A stretch of DNA of 64,000 nt from WHSW01 sp963821345 (GCA_963821345.1 CAWGDM010000001.1:1178001-1242000); one strand, 5' to 3'. Shown: positions 1 to 8,452, numbered from the stretch's first letter. The notes: a model not told the origin generated them from the sequence alone. A program made the numbers and translations.

Positions 1-479
1 GAGATCGCGTCGCCGGCCTTGCCGCTCATCAGGATCACGTGCTCGAGCTTCGGACACTGGTCGCGGACCCGGCGGATCTTCTCCAGTTGCTCGTCGTCCT
101 CGACGATCACCGCGACCGCATCGGAGTTCTCGAGCACGTACTGACACTCCTCGGGGGAGTTGGTCTGGTAGATCGGGACCACGGTCGCGCCTGCCGAGAG
201 CGCGGCGAAGTCGAAGTAGGTCCACTCGGGCCGCGTGTTGGAGAGGATCGCGACCTTGTCGCCCTTCTCGATCCCGAGCTCGATCAGCCCGAGCGAGAGC
301 TTGCGGACGATCTCGCCGACCTCGGTATAGGTCTTCGAGACCCACTCACCGGAGTCGGACTTGTAGAACACGGCTCGCTTCGGGCCGTGCTTTCGGACCG
401 CCTCGGGAAACAGGTCGGCGAGCGTCTTCGCGTCGGTCGCCGCCTCGGTCGCAGTTCGCTCGACCGTGGCCGATTCCAT
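1..479 (-). CDS. Long-chain acyl-CoA synthetase (AMP-forming), N-terminal part, cut by window edge
   Basis: This is the N-terminal 159 residues of an AMP-dependent acyl-CoA synthetase, which activates fatty acids to acyl-CoA with ATP and CoA. It runs off the left edge, so the ATP-binding P-loop and catalytic motifs are outside the window. The translation begins MESATVERTATEAA. It contains the segment VVPIYQTNSPEECQYVLENS, typical of long-chain (FadD15/FAA1-like) members, after the region reading VAILSNTRPEWTYFDFA. The ATG at 479 is preceded by a GGGAGAGG ribosome site. It fits the lipid and CoA-ester theme of the window. Family assignment is firm; chain-length preference is not visible. Confidence 0.9.
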   Translation of the reverse strand, partial: MESATVERTATEAATDAKTLADLFPEAVRKHGPKRAVFYKSDSGEWVSKTYTEVGEIVRKLSLGLIELGIEKGDKVAILSNTRPEWTYFDFAALSAGATVVPIYQTNSPEECQYVLENSDAVAVIVEDDEQLEKIRRVRDQCPKLEHVILMSGKAGDAI

Positions 480-562
480 TCAGTACCTCTCCCTCGTGCG
501 TAGCCGTCAACAGCGGGCGGATCCCCGCCGCTGGGAAAGCTACCTGAGGGTGAAGGTGTGGG

Positions 563-745
563 CTAGGAGGCCGCTTGCGGGGTTCCCGGCGGCTGTCCGA
601 GGTTGCGCATGTTGGAGACGAACAGAGTCTTGTCGATACGGCCCTGGAAGATCGGCACGTTCATCTCCATGCACTTGGAAATCACGTCGCGCCGCTTCAT
701 GTTCATCTCGTCGGCGAGCTCGGTCGGCGTCAGGTGGTTGGCCAC
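563..745 (-). CDS. Small protein resembling the IF-2 N-terminal (IF2_N) domain
   Basis: A 60-residue protein starting with GTG at 745 behind a clear AGAGGAG ribosome site. Residues 5-42 (LTPTELADEMNMKRRDVISK onward) have the helical pattern of the IF2_N module found at the N-terminus of bacterial translation initiation factor IF-2: a T/ELA helix, then K-xx-V-I-x-K, then a short M/G-x-x turn. No GTPase domain follows, so this is a free-standing copy. It has its own sigma70-like promoter (782-810) and lies downstream of no other minus-strand gene. The cellular role is unknown. The similarity is by eye, and a generic small HTH protein is the alternative. Confidence 0.7.
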   Translation of the reverse strand: MANHLTPTELADEMNMKRRDVISKCMEMNVPIFQGRIDKTLFVSNMRNLGQPPGTPQAAS

Positions 746-781
746 GTAGTTACTCCTCTGCCGCTGTCAAACAACACCGGA

Positions 782-810
782 GTCATATCGCCGTCTGCGG
801 ACGTAGTCAA
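782..810 (-). promoter_or_regulatory. Sigma70-type promoter for the IF2_N-like gene
   Basis: Read on the minus strand, TTGACT (805-810) and TATGAC (782-787) are separated by exactly 17 bases. Both hexamers are close to the housekeeping consensus. Transcription would start near 775, about 30 bases before the GTG at 745, leaving room for the AGAGGAG ribosome site. Confidence 0.6.
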
Positions 811-864
811 CCGAAATCCGCGCAAATACCGCCCTGACGAGCGGCCCATCTACGATGTCGGCCG

Positions 865-1119
865 ATGGCGGACGCGAGGGCGCAACCCGGGCAGAGCGAG
901 TTCATCGACTCGTTGATGGACACCGAGCTGTACTCGATCGGCGCGTTCTTCTGCGACGAGCACCCGGAGCTGGTGGACGAGGTGATCGCCCGCAGCGAGG
1001 AGATCGAGCGCCGCGGCCTCGAGTCCTACGCCGGCGACGACGAGGGCGGGCTCGAGCGCAGCTTCGAAACGCTGCTCACCGGGCTCGCGGTCCGTTACTA
1101 CAAGGCGGTCGCGGGCTAA
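865..1119 (+). CDS. Hypothetical protein, 84 aa
   Basis: An 84-residue acidic, helical protein of no recognised family, rich in Glu, Asp and Arg (for example DEVIARSEEIERRGLE). It has no signal peptide or membrane segment. It ends two bases before the start of the DsbA-like gene, so the two are probably co-transcribed and translationally linked. The ATG at 865 has no strong ribosome site. An ATG ten bases upstream is in another frame. The reading frame is supported by its tight placement and the codon-position GC pattern. Confidence 0.6.
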   Translation: MADARAQPGQSEFIDSLMDTELYSIGAFFCDEHPELVDEVIARSEEIERRGLESYAGDDEGGLERSFETLLTGLAVRYYKAVAG

Positions 1120-1121
1120 GT

Positions 1122-1808
1122 GTGAACCCCTGGATCCCCCGCGTGCTGCTCGGCCTTGCCGTGGTCGGGCTCGCGGCAGCGATCTACTCGATCTCGGTTG
1201 GGTCCGGAGGGCCTCAGCCGGCCCCGATCGGGGGCGTCAACGACGTGCAGCGGATCTTCGGCGGGATCGCCCAGGACGGCGCCTTCATCGGCCCCGAGGA
1301 CGCCGAGACCACGATCACCGTCTTCAACGACCTCCAGTGCGCCCCCTGCGCGGATTTCGAGATCAACACCATCGACCCCTTGGTCGAGAAGTACGCGCGG
1401 ACCGGCGAGGCGCGCCTCGAGTTCCGCCACTTCTCGCTTGCCCCCAACGACACCACGCTGGCGGCGATCGCCGCCGAGGCGGCGGGCGAGCAGTCGCGCC
1501 AGTGGCAGTACCTGGACACCTTCGTCCGAAATATCGATGCGACCAAGACCCGGGCGATCGACGAGACCTTCCTGCGCGAGGTCGCCGAGGCGGTCCCCGA
1601 GCTCGAGACCGACCAGTGGCTCGACGACTTCCACGACCCGGCCTCCGAGGAGCGGGTGCGCGAGGACGCGATGCTCGCCGCCGAGCTCAAGCTGCCGGCC
1701 GAGCCGGCGGTGGTCGTCTCCGGTCCCGGCGGCCAGCGCCAGCTGATCGACACCCCGTCTCTGGACGAGATCGAGGGCGCCGTCGATCAGGTTTCGGGCT
1801 CGGGCTGA
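1122..1808 (+). CDS. DsbA-family thioredoxin-fold protein, membrane-anchored
   Basis: A 228-residue protein with an N-terminal membrane segment (about residues 6-24) that anchors a thioredoxin-fold domain outside the membrane. Residues 73-76 are CAPC, the redox-active CxxC of DsbA/thioredoxin proteins, in the context TITVFNDLQCAPCADFE. A helical insert follows and a cis-Pro-type segment (LPAEPAVVV) lies near residue 195, as in DsbA_2/DsbA_4 proteins. It probably oxidises or isomerises disulfides of exported proteins. The GTG at 1122 is two bases after the upstream stop. Its last 22 bases overlap the convergent VTT gene. Family is sure; the exact redox role is inferred. Confidence 0.88.
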   Translation: MNPWIPRVLLGLAVVGLAAAIYSISVGSGGPQPAPIGGVNDVQRIFGGIAQDGAFIGPEDAETTITVFNDLQCAPCADFEINTIDPLVEKYARTGEARLEFRHFSLAPNDTTLAAIAAEAAGEQSRQWQYLDTFVRNIDATKTRAIDETFLREVAEAVPELETDQWLDDFHDPASEERVREDAMLAAELKLPAEPAVVVSGPGGQRQLIDTPSLDEIEGAVDQVSGSG

Positions 1809-2536
1809 GGCTCGGGCTCGTCGCGATCCCAGCGCTTGCGCAGCCGATGCGAGAGGACGAGCAGAGCGATCAGTACGGCGGCCCCCAGCCACAGGATCGG
1901 ATCGGTCGGGGAGAGGGTCTCCAGTCTGCTGCCCAGGTAGACGAAGATCACGGTCAGCGGCAGGTAGCCGACCACGGTCGTCCAGATGAACGTGAACAGG
2001 TCGGCCCGCGCCGCCCCGGCGGCCATCGAGAAGAGGCTGAACGGGATCACCGGCACCAGGCGCATGCCGAGCAGCAGCGTCGCTCCGCCCGCCTCGACCA
2101 TCGCCTCGAGCCGGTCGAAGCGCCGCTGGCCGACGAACCGGTAGAGCGCCGGCCGGGCCGCGTGCCGGCCGATCCAGTACGAGAGCAGGGCGTTGACGAG
2201 CCACCCGACCATGACCAGCGCCAGGCCGCCCCAGAAGCCGTACACGTAGCCGGCCGCGGTGTCGAGGATCTCGGCCGGGTACCAGATCACGACGTGGGCG
2301 AGCGCCAGGGTGAAGGTGATCATCACGCCGCCAAAACCGAGCCCGAGCAGGTCCTCGCGCAGATTGCCGGTGTCGCCGCTGACCGCGTCGCCGATCCCGT
2401 TGCGAAGCGGCTCGATCGCCAGGATCAGGATCGCCAGCGCGACGACGCCGCTGACCGTGGCGACAACCGCATAGAGCGGCCGCACCTCGTGGTCGTCCCG
2501 CCCATCCCTGGCGGTGGTTCCCTGCTCACCCTGCAC
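1787..2536 (-). CDS. TVP38/TMEM64 (VTT/DedA-type) membrane protein
   Basis: A 249-residue integral membrane protein with about five to six hydrophobic segments. The diagnostic VTT region runs from about residue 80 to 185 and includes AGYVYGFWGGLALVMVGWLV and, after a re-entrant loop, LLLGMRLVPVIPFSLFSMAA. The FxxxR-lvPviPf pattern marks TVP38/TMEM64 proteins, relatives of DedA that are linked to lipid or undecaprenyl-phosphate handling. The C-terminus is cytosolic and charged (RKRWDRDEPEPQPEPET). The gene is convergent with the DsbA-like gene, and the two 3' ends overlap. Substrate cannot be read from the sequence. Confidence 0.85.
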   Translation of the reverse strand: MQGEQGTTARDGRDDHEVRPLYAVVATVSGVVALAILILAIEPLRNGIGDAVSGDTGNLREDLLGLGFGGVMITFTLALAHVVIWYPAEILDTAAGYVYGFWGGLALVMVGWLVNALLSYWIGRHAARPALYRFVGQRRFDRLEAMVEAGGATLLLGMRLVPVIPFSLFSMAAGAARADLFTFIWTTVVGYLPLTVIFVYLGSRLETLSPTDPILWLGAAVLIALLVLSHRLRKRWDRDEPEPQPEPET

Positions 2537-2565
2537 CGGATGCAGTTTCGCAATACTGAGGGCCT

Positions 2566-2639
2566 CGGGGCGTGGCGCAGCCTGGTAGCGCGCACCGTTC
2601 GGGTCGGTGAGGTCCCCGGTTCAAATCCGGGCGCCCCGA
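2566..2639 (+). tRNA. tRNA-Pro (anticodon CGG)
   Basis: The 74 bases fold into a complete cloverleaf. The acceptor stem is CGGGGCG with CGCCCCG. The D stem is GCGC/GCGC around AGCCTGGTA. The anticodon stem is CACCG/CGGTG with loop TTCGGGT, giving anticodon CGG at 2600-2602. The T stem is CCCGG/CCGGG with loop TTCAAAT. The discriminator base is A, and no CCA is encoded. It decodes CCG, a frequent proline codon in a genome this rich in GC. Confidence 0.96.
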
Positions 2640-2645
2640 TGAAGG

Positions 2646-2673
2646 CGCCGGGCGACCGTTTGGTCGCCCGGCG
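2646..2673. terminator. Strong hairpin between tRNA-Pro and the secreted-protein gene
   Basis: A perfect 12-bp stem (CGCCGGGCGACC with GGTCGCCCGGCG) closes a GTTT loop. It lies 6 bases after the tRNA and 29 bases past the stop of the convergent gene. There is no long T run on either side, but the stability and position suggest a bidirectional terminator or 3' processing structure. Confidence 0.65.
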
Positions 2674-2702
2674 TTCGCTGCTTCAGCTTGCGTGCGGCCG
2701 CC

Positions 2703-5135
2703 CTACGGCCCGGTGAAGCCGCCGTCGAAGCACGGCAGCCCGAGGCAGGTGTCGGTGATGTTGCTGGTCCCGTCGGGCTGCAGGAAGTCGGAGACCATCT
2801 GCTGCTCCTGGGCCTGCGCCCGCGGGAGGCCGTGCGGGTCCTTGCCGCTCTTGTTCGGGACGTTGCCCAGCGGCGGGACATCGGTGCCGAGGACGTCGTT
2901 GGGCGCCGGGTTGCCGGTGGACCGCACGGGCCCGCCGTCCCAGTAGACGATCGCCGAGCCCGCGAACGGATAGCTCGAGATCCGCGGGATGTTCCAGGCG
3001 ACGTCGAAGTCGGGCCAGCGGCCGTCATAGACGACCGGCGAGTGGACCTGCGCCCCGATCGTCCGCGCCTCGACGTCGGCCTGGTAGTTGGTCACCTGAT
3101 GGTCGCCGAGGGCGACGTTCATCAGCACCTTGTGCGCGGGCGTGTTCGCCAGCGGGTTCGACGTCATCCGGTGCGCGTAGCCGTTCGGCTCCGAGCGGTC
3201 CCAGAGCATCTGCACGAGCGACAGGATCAGCGGTCGGCTGAGCTCGTTCGGATAGGCCGGGTAGAGGACCTGGGAGTAGAGGTCGAAGTCGATCGACCTG
3301 GTCAGCAGGGTCGAGTAGCCCATCGCCGGCACGCCCAGCGACGCCCGCGTGAAGTCGGGTGAGATCGCGGTCAGGGCTCCGCCGAGGATGCCTCCCTGGC
3401 TGTTGCCGTTGTAGTACAGCTTCGTCGTGTCGATCACCGGCGGGCTGCCCAGGGTCGTGCCGTCGGCATGGAAGGCGACGTTGCTGAGGAAGCCGCTCGG
3501 GTTGTCCATCAGCCGGCCCAGGTAGAGCTCGTTCAGGAGCCCCTGCTGGGTGCGGTCGGTGAGCTGGGGGAAGTTGCCCATGTTCTGGAGGATCCCGATC
3601 GTGTTCGGGATGTCACCCTCGCTGAACCCGATCTCGTCGGTGGCGCAGAAGACGAAGTTGTGCGCCTGCGCCAGGCTCCGCTGCGGGCTCGAGCCGACCT
3701 CGCTCGCGTCGCCGAGCAGGCCGTGGCCGTACAGCGACGGGCGTCCGGCCGCGGTCGTCGCCGCGACCGGAATGATGCAGTCGAAGTTGGCCTGGTATGT
3801 GCCGTGCTGGATCGGGTTGCCGTTCGCGTCGAGGTCCATGACCGCGGGCGGCTGGCAGTTGTTGGTCAGGTAGCACGGAACCGTGAACGTGCCGGTGATC
3901 CGCCGCGCGATCTGACCCGGGTTCGGGTTCGGCACCACGGTGCTGACCGAGAACGCCGGCGCGTTGCCGGCGACCACGCCGTCAGCGAGGTTGGTGTCAC
4001 CGAGTTGCGCGAACGCGTCATCGCGCATGTGCAGCATCCGCTGCGCGATGTTGTCGTCGCTGGCGACGGTGAAGTCCCAGGCGAGGTAGAGGTTGGCGCG
4101 CTTGATCTTCGCCTTGCGCAGCGAGCGGAACATGTTCTCGAACCGCTTGCTCTGGGCGTTGATCGCGTCCTCGTCGGTGGGCAGCTTGTCGCGGTAGTAG
4201 CGGAAGCCCTCGGGCGCCTTGAGCTTGTTGCCGGAGGAGTCCTTGAGGTTGCGCATGGCGACGATGTAGCGGTGCCCGGACTCGAACTGGGTCGCCGCGT
4301 GGATCAGCAGCGCGGTGTCCTTGGCGGTGGTCGCGTTGGAGTCGATCTCGACCCAGATCGGGACCCGCTTGTTGGTCGCCGCGTCGATCACGACGATCGG
4401 CTCGTTGGAGTCCTGGGACTCGTTGCGGCTGAGCTTGTTGATCGGGATCGGGTTGGTCGCCGCGAACGCCGCCGGCGTGTCCAGGCCCGGGACCTTGAGC
4501 GTGATCACCTGGCCGGGGCTGAAGCCGTCGTTGCCGTTGTAGGGCGCCGCCGTGACCACCTGGCCGCTGGCGTTGACCGGCATCCCCCCGTCCTTGAAGT
4601 TGATGCGCCTGCCTGTCGCGGTGCTCTTGTCCTTGACCGTGTAGTAGTCGTCGGGGAACGGCAGCATGCACAGCGACTCGCTCTGGTCGCCGATGAAGTC
4701 GCAGTTCGCGGCCTGAGTGAGGTCGATCGGCCTCGGCTTGCAGTCCTTGGTGTTGCGGACCAGCTCGATCTGTTCCTTCTTCACGCCCTTGCCGTTGACG
4801 ACGATCTTGCGCGACTCGCAGCTGGTGATCGCCTTGCGCCCCTTGTTCGTGAGCTTCAGCACCGCGGTCGGCGCCTTGCTTTGGGCGCGTAGGGTCGCCT
4901 TCTTGGTGAGCTTGGTGAGGTCCTGGTTGTCGAACGTCGACGACTTTGCCGAGAGCTTCACCTTGCCCTTCTTCAGGCCCTTGACCTTGACCGTCAGGCC
5001 ACCCTTCTTCAGCGCCTGCTTCTGGCCGGCGTTGACCTTCAGGGTGGGCTTCTTGGCGCTCGCGGCAGCCGCGCTGACAGCCAGCATCCCGATCACCGCG
5101 ATCACCAGCGCAACCAAGGTCGAGGTCCTTCTCAC
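2703..5135 (-). CDS. Large secreted protein with alpha/beta-hydrolase-like C-terminal domain
   Basis: An 810-residue exported protein. Residues 1-28 form a signal peptide (MRRTSTLVALVIAVIG..., cleavage after ASA). Residues 29-130 are Lys-rich and probably a beta-sandwich (repeated KVKGLKKGKVKLSAK-like strands). The remainder contains TAAGRPSLYGHGLLGDASEV and, near residue 575, YYNGNSQGGILGG. The GNSQG is a G-x-S-x-G nucleophile elbow, so the enzyme part may be a serine hydrolase or esterase of the alpha/beta fold. Several Cys pairs fit an exported protein. The GTG start follows AGAGGAGAG. Substrate is unknown. Homologous stand-alone proteins are, to my knowledge, labelled hypothetical. Confidence 0.75.
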   Translation of the reverse strand: MRRTSTLVALVIAVIGMLAVSAAAASAKKPTLKVNAGQKQALKKGGLTVKVKGLKKGKVKLSAKSSTFDNQDLTKLTKKATLRAQSKAPTAVLKLTNKGRKAITSCESRKIVVNGKGVKKEQIELVRNTKDCKPRPIDLTQAANCDFIGDQSESLCMLPFPDDYYTVKDKSTATGRRINFKDGGMPVNASGQVVTAAPYNGNDGFSPGQVITLKVPGLDTPAAFAATNPIPINKLSRNESQDSNEPIVVIDAATNKRVPIWVEIDSNATTAKDTALLIHAATQFESGHRYIVAMRNLKDSSGNKLKAPEGFRYYRDKLPTDEDAINAQSKRFENMFRSLRKAKIKRANLYLAWDFTVASDDNIAQRMLHMRDDAFAQLGDTNLADGVVAGNAPAFSVSTVVPNPNPGQIARRITGTFTVPCYLTNNCQPPAVMDLDANGNPIQHGTYQANFDCIIPVAATTAAGRPSLYGHGLLGDASEVGSSPQRSLAQAHNFVFCATDEIGFSEGDIPNTIGILQNMGNFPQLTDRTQQGLLNELYLGRLMDNPSGFLSNVAFHADGTTLGSPPVIDTTKLYYNGNSQGGILGGALTAISPDFTRASLGVPAMGYSTLLTRSIDFDLYSQVLYPAYPNELSRPLILSLVQMLWDRSEPNGYAHRMTSNPLANTPAHKVLMNVALGDHQVTNYQADVEARTIGAQVHSPVVYDGRWPDFDVAWNIPRISSYPFAGSAIVYWDGGPVRSTGNPAPNDVLGTDVPPLGNVPNKSGKDPHGLPRAQAQEQQMVSDFLQPDGTSNITDTCLGLPCFDGGFTGP

Positions 5136-5205
5136 GGTCTCTCTCCTCTGCTCGTTCCCTGCGACCAGCCGACGATATCAACGGCGCCTGCGATACAAGG
5201 GCTCG

Positions 5206-6141
5206 ATGCGAGTCTTCGTCGCCGGAGCCAGCGGTGCGGTCGGACGGCCGCTGATCGGCCGGCTGATCGCCGCCCGACACGAGGTCACCGGGATCACCCG
5301 TCGCGAGGAGCGCGCCGACGAGATCCGCGCGGCCGGGGCGACGGCTGCGGTCTGCGACGTATTCGACGCCGAGGCGCTGGCCAAGGCCGTCGCCGAGGCG
5401 GCGCCGGAGGTCGTCATCCACCAGCTCACAGCGCTGCCGGCGAAGCTCGACCCGACCGAGAGGGGCGTCTACGACGCCAACAACAGGATCCGTCGCGAGG
5501 GGACCCGCAACCTGGTCGCCGCCGCCCGGGCGGCAGGCGCCAGGCGGATCGTCGCCCAGAGCATCGCCTTCATCTACGCCCCGGTCGGCGGCTGGGTCAA
5601 GGACGAGGACGACCCGGTGATCTCCGGCGTCGAGGGCGAGTTCGCCGACGCGGTCGATGCGACCATGGAGCTCGAACGCCAGGTGCTGGGGGCTGACGGG
5701 CTCGAGGGCCTGGTGCTGCGCTACGGGTTCTTCTACGGGCCGGGCACCTCCTATGCATCCGACGGCCATCAGGCCGCCGAGGCGCGCCGCCGCCGCCTGC
5801 CGATCGTCGGCGGCGGCGACGCCGTGTTCTCGTTCGTGCAGATCGATGACGCCGCGGACGCCGCGGTGGCGGCCTGCAGCGGAGGCTCACCCGGCGTCTA
5901 CAACGTCTGCGACGACGAGCCGGCACCGATGCGCGACTGGGTCCCGGTCTACGCCGAGGCACTCGGCGCCAAGCGGCCGCTTCGGGTGCCGAAGCTGATC
6001 GCCCGCCTCGTCGCCGGCAGCGCGGCGGTCGCCTTCGCGACCACCCTGCGAGGGGCGTCGAACGCGAAGGCGAAGCGCGATCTCGGCTGGTCTCCCGCGC
6101 ATGCCTCCTGGCGCCAGGGCTTTTTCGACGCCCTCGGATAA
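5206..6141 (+). CDS. NAD(P)-dependent epimerase/dehydratase family protein
   Basis: A 311-residue extended-SDR protein. Residues 1-12 (MRVFVAGASGAV) carry the Gly-rich nucleotide loop of a Rossmann fold. Around residues 110-175 the usual catalytic segment is present in altered form (AQSIAFIYAP, then LRYGFFYGPGTSY), while the classical YxxxK is not evident. The C-terminal part (GVYNVCDDEPAPMRDWVPVY, NAKAKRDLGW) is typical of nucleoside-sugar epimerase-like proteins. The ATG at 5206 was chosen because the fold begins there. Divergent from the secreted-protein gene (70-base gap) and 31 bases upstream of the SOD gene. The substrate is not predictable. Confidence 0.85.
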   Translation: MRVFVAGASGAVGRPLIGRLIAARHEVTGITRREERADEIRAAGATAAVCDVFDAEALAKAVAEAAPEVVIHQLTALPAKLDPTERGVYDANNRIRREGTRNLVAAARAAGARRIVAQSIAFIYAPVGGWVKDEDDPVISGVEGEFADAVDATMELERQVLGADGLEGLVLRYGFFYGPGTSYASDGHQAAEARRRRLPIVGGGDAVFSFVQIDDAADAAVAACSGGSPGVYNVCDDEPAPMRDWVPVYAEALGAKRPLRVPKLIARLVAGSAAVAFATTLRGASNAKAKRDLGWSPAHASWRQGFFDALG

Positions 6142-6172
6142 GTTCTAGGGCGACCGACAGGAGGACATGAAG

Positions 6173-6778
6173 ATGGCTTACGAAGTACCGGATCTCCCCT
6201 ACGACTACGACGCGCTCGAGCCCCACATCGACGAGGCGACGATGCGGGTCCACCACGACAAGCACCACCAGGCCTACGTCGACAAGGCGAACGCCGCGCT
6301 CGAAGGAACAAAATGGGCGGAGGAGGACGTGCTCGAGGTGCTGAAGAACCTCGACTCGCTGCCCGCCGACAAGCAGGGCCCGGTGCGCAACAACGCCGGC
6401 GGCCATGCCAATCACACGTTCTTCTGGCAGATCATGAGCCCCGACGGCGGCGGCGAGCCCTCCGGCGACCTCGCGGCGGCGATCGATGAGAAGTTCGGTT
6501 CCCTGGACTCGTTCAAGGAGGAGTTCAAGAACGCGGGCGTCGGCCGCTTCGGCTCCGGCTGGGCCTGGCTCGTCCACGACGGCACCGGTTTGGCGGTGAC
6601 CAGCACCGCGAATCAGGACTCGCCCGTCTCCGACGGCCAGACCCCGCTGCTCGGCGTCGACGTCTGGGAGCACGCCTACTACCTCAAGTACCAGAACAAG
6701 CGCCCCGACTATCTGGACGCTTTCTGGAACGTCGTCAACTGGGACGAGGTCGCGCGCCGCTTCGGCGACGCTGGCTAG
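6173..6778 (+). CDS. sodA: Superoxide dismutase, Fe/Mn family (Mn-type motifs)
   Basis: A 201-residue cytosolic enzyme that converts superoxide to hydrogen peroxide and oxygen. All four metal ligands are visible: His27 (in RVHHDKHH), His81 (GGHANHTFFW), Asp163 and His167 (GVDVWEHAYY). The GGHANH and DVWEHAYYLKYQN motifs are those of the Mn-type branch. Length is normal. Two ATG codons lie six bases apart. The AGGAGG at 6159-6164 is only 2 bases from the first (6167) but 8 bases from the second, so 6173 is the better start. It may share a transcript with the epimerase gene. Confidence 0.95.
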   Translation: MAYEVPDLPYDYDALEPHIDEATMRVHHDKHHQAYVDKANAALEGTKWAEEDVLEVLKNLDSLPADKQGPVRNNAGGHANHTFFWQIMSPDGGGEPSGDLAAAIDEKFGSLDSFKEEFKNAGVGRFGSGWAWLVHDGTGLAVTSTANQDSPVSDGQTPLLGVDVWEHAYYLKYQNKRPDYLDAFWNVVNWDEVARRFGDAG

Positions 6779-6791
6779 CTCGATCCAGCCC

Positions 6792-7454
6792 GTGAAGGCA
6801 GAGGAGTGGGCCGGGATCGTCCAGGAGCTGGCCACGAAGCGGGGCGTCACCTACGAGCCGATCGGTGGCCTCAACCCGAAGGGCGGGCCGCCGACCCTGT
6901 GCCCGGGCGGCACCAACCGGATCAAGGGGCAGCTGGCGGGCGAGTTCTGGGGCGCCTCATGCGACGCCGACGAGCATGAGACCGGCGGCCTGTTCTCGAA
7001 GACGGTGCTGCCGCAGGCGATCCTGGCGAAGGCAAACATGCCGGACCTCGCCGAGGTGGTGCCGATGTTCAACGTCGAGTCGATCGAGGCCGGCGAGAAG
7101 GTCGAGCAGCTGACCAGCCGGCGCAAGGTCGAGTTCGAGTCGATCGCGTTCAACAAGCGCTATCTGGCCACGGTGCCCGCCGGCCACGACCCGATCGCGC
7201 TGCGCGAGCTATTCAGCCCCGGGTTCCTGGACTGGGCGGCGCAGATCGACAACGAGGTCGAGTTCGGGATCACTGACCAGCAGCTGTACTTCAGCTGGCG
7301 GCTCGGCGAGCTCAGCGCGCAGGTGTACGGCGACGCGCTCGACCACGCGGCGGGGCTGTTCACCCGGCTTCGAAACGAGATGGAGGAGTCGGGCCTGCAC
7401 ACCTACCAGCCCGGCCCGTGGCACGCCGGGCTGGAGGCCTTTCCCGACGCCTGA
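6792..7454 (+). CDS. Hypothetical protein, 220 aa
   Basis: A soluble 220-residue protein with no recognised domain. It starts with GTG 13 bases after the SOD stop, so it is probably in the same transcript. The N-terminal third holds IGGLNPKGGPPTLCPGGTNR and GEFWGASCDADEHETGGL. The C-terminal half is mixed alpha/beta with several Trp and Phe (FLDWAAQIDNEVEFGITDQQ). No signal peptide or membrane segment is seen. Pairing with SOD hints at an oxidative-stress role, but that is only context. Confidence 0.65.
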   Translation: MKAEEWAGIVQELATKRGVTYEPIGGLNPKGGPPTLCPGGTNRIKGQLAGEFWGASCDADEHETGGLFSKTVLPQAILAKANMPDLAEVVPMFNVESIEAGEKVEQLTSRRKVEFESIAFNKRYLATVPAGHDPIALRELFSPGFLDWAAQIDNEVEFGITDQQLYFSWRLGELSAQVYGDALDHAAGLFTRLRNEMEESGLHTYQPGPWHAGLEAFPDA

Positions 7455-7455
7455 G

Positions 7456-8415
7456 CTAGCCGCGGGCCTTCATCCGCGCCTTGGCGTTCTTGCGAAAGCG
7501 CCAGTGGCGGGTCACGAAGTCCTTCATCTTGCCGGGTCCCTTCGGCAGCTCGAAGCCGCCGACGAGCCGGTGCGGGACCAGCGCCCACTGGCGTTCGCCG
7601 AGCTCGACCAGGTCGCCGCGGACCTGGAAGTTCTCCTGCCAGGCGAAGTCCTCGCCGTGCGAGTGCGCGGTCAGGCAGGCGCGGCCCTCGGCCAGGGGCA
7701 GCCCCGCCGGCATCGCGTCGACGTTGATCCGCTGCGCCGCGGCATCGAGCGAGATCGGCACCCGAACGGAGATCGGGAAGCCGTCGGGGCCGACCCAGGA
7801 GAGGACCGCCATCGGGTAGCGACTGCCGAGCTCCGAGATTCGGGCGTCCCAGGCGATCCCGCCGCCGGCGGGCGACGCGTGCGGCGCGGGCGGCTCCTCG
7901 ACGTGGCCTGAGCGCACCTCCTCCAGGCGGGAGTCGTGGACCTCGGGCTCGGTTGTCGGGTCGCCGTCGGGCCAGACGAAGACCCGCTCCGGGCGCACCT
8001 GGATGTAGATCCGCGCGTAGTACCAGTTCAGCGCCCCGCGCATGAACTTCGGCGGGTGCATCTTCACCGTCGCCGGCAGCTTGATCGCCGACTCGCGCAG
8101 GTAGCGCTCGGCGTTCGCCTCCAGGTCCTCCTCGTCGATGTGGGCGATGCCCTGGACCAGGACGCGGGTGCCGGAGGTGGTCCGCGATCCGGTCGGGTCG
8201 CTGAACAGCAGCGCCACCCGCGGGTTGCGGATCGCGTCGTCGGCCTTCTTCGGATACCCGAGCCCGGTGGTCAGGTCGATCGTCGGCCCGTCGGGCTCGT
8301 AGTAGGGGGTCACCGGCCAGGTGATCGGCTGCTGGCGCGCGTCGATCGTCGTGTACTCGGTGGTGATGAAGCGCGAGAAGCACTCGCGCACCTCCGGCGG
8401 CAGGCTCGCGGTCAC
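7456..8415 (-). CDS. Pyridoxamine 5'-phosphate oxidase-like (PPOX split-barrel) protein
   Basis: A 319-residue protein with what looks like two split-barrel flavin/F420-binding units. The first spans about residues 10-125 (FITTEYTTIDARQQPITWPV, then NPRVALLFSDPTGS). The second spans about 195-285 (YPMAVLSWVGPDGFPISVRV, then GRACLTAHSHG). Relatives include F420- and FMN-dependent reductases abundant in Actinobacteria. Basic residues dominate the C-terminus (RHWRFRKNAKARMKARG). It begins with GTG and is convergent with the 220-aa hypothetical gene. The cofactor and substrate cannot be assigned. The domain call is confident; the duplication is my reading. Confidence 0.82.
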   Translation of the reverse strand: MTASLPPEVRECFSRFITTEYTTIDARQQPITWPVTPYYEPDGPTIDLTTGLGYPKKADDAIRNPRVALLFSDPTGSRTTSGTRVLVQGIAHIDEEDLEANAERYLRESAIKLPATVKMHPPKFMRGALNWYYARIYIQVRPERVFVWPDGDPTTEPEVHDSRLEEVRSGHVEEPPAPHASPAGGGIAWDARISELGSRYPMAVLSWVGPDGFPISVRVPISLDAAAQRINVDAMPAGLPLAEGRACLTAHSHGEDFAWQENFQVRGDLVELGERQWALVPHRLVGGFELPKGPGKMKDFVTRHWRFRKNAKARMKARG

Positions 8416-8452
8416 AAAAGCCGCCTCAAGGGCGGCGGGACTCGACTCCGCC

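Noticed and set aside
2703..5135. Long open frames on the plus strand opposite the secreted-protein gene
   Set aside because: They are caused by the GC bias of the third codon position; their translations are Arg- and Val-rich with no domain, and the minus-strand gene has a signal peptide and active-site motif.
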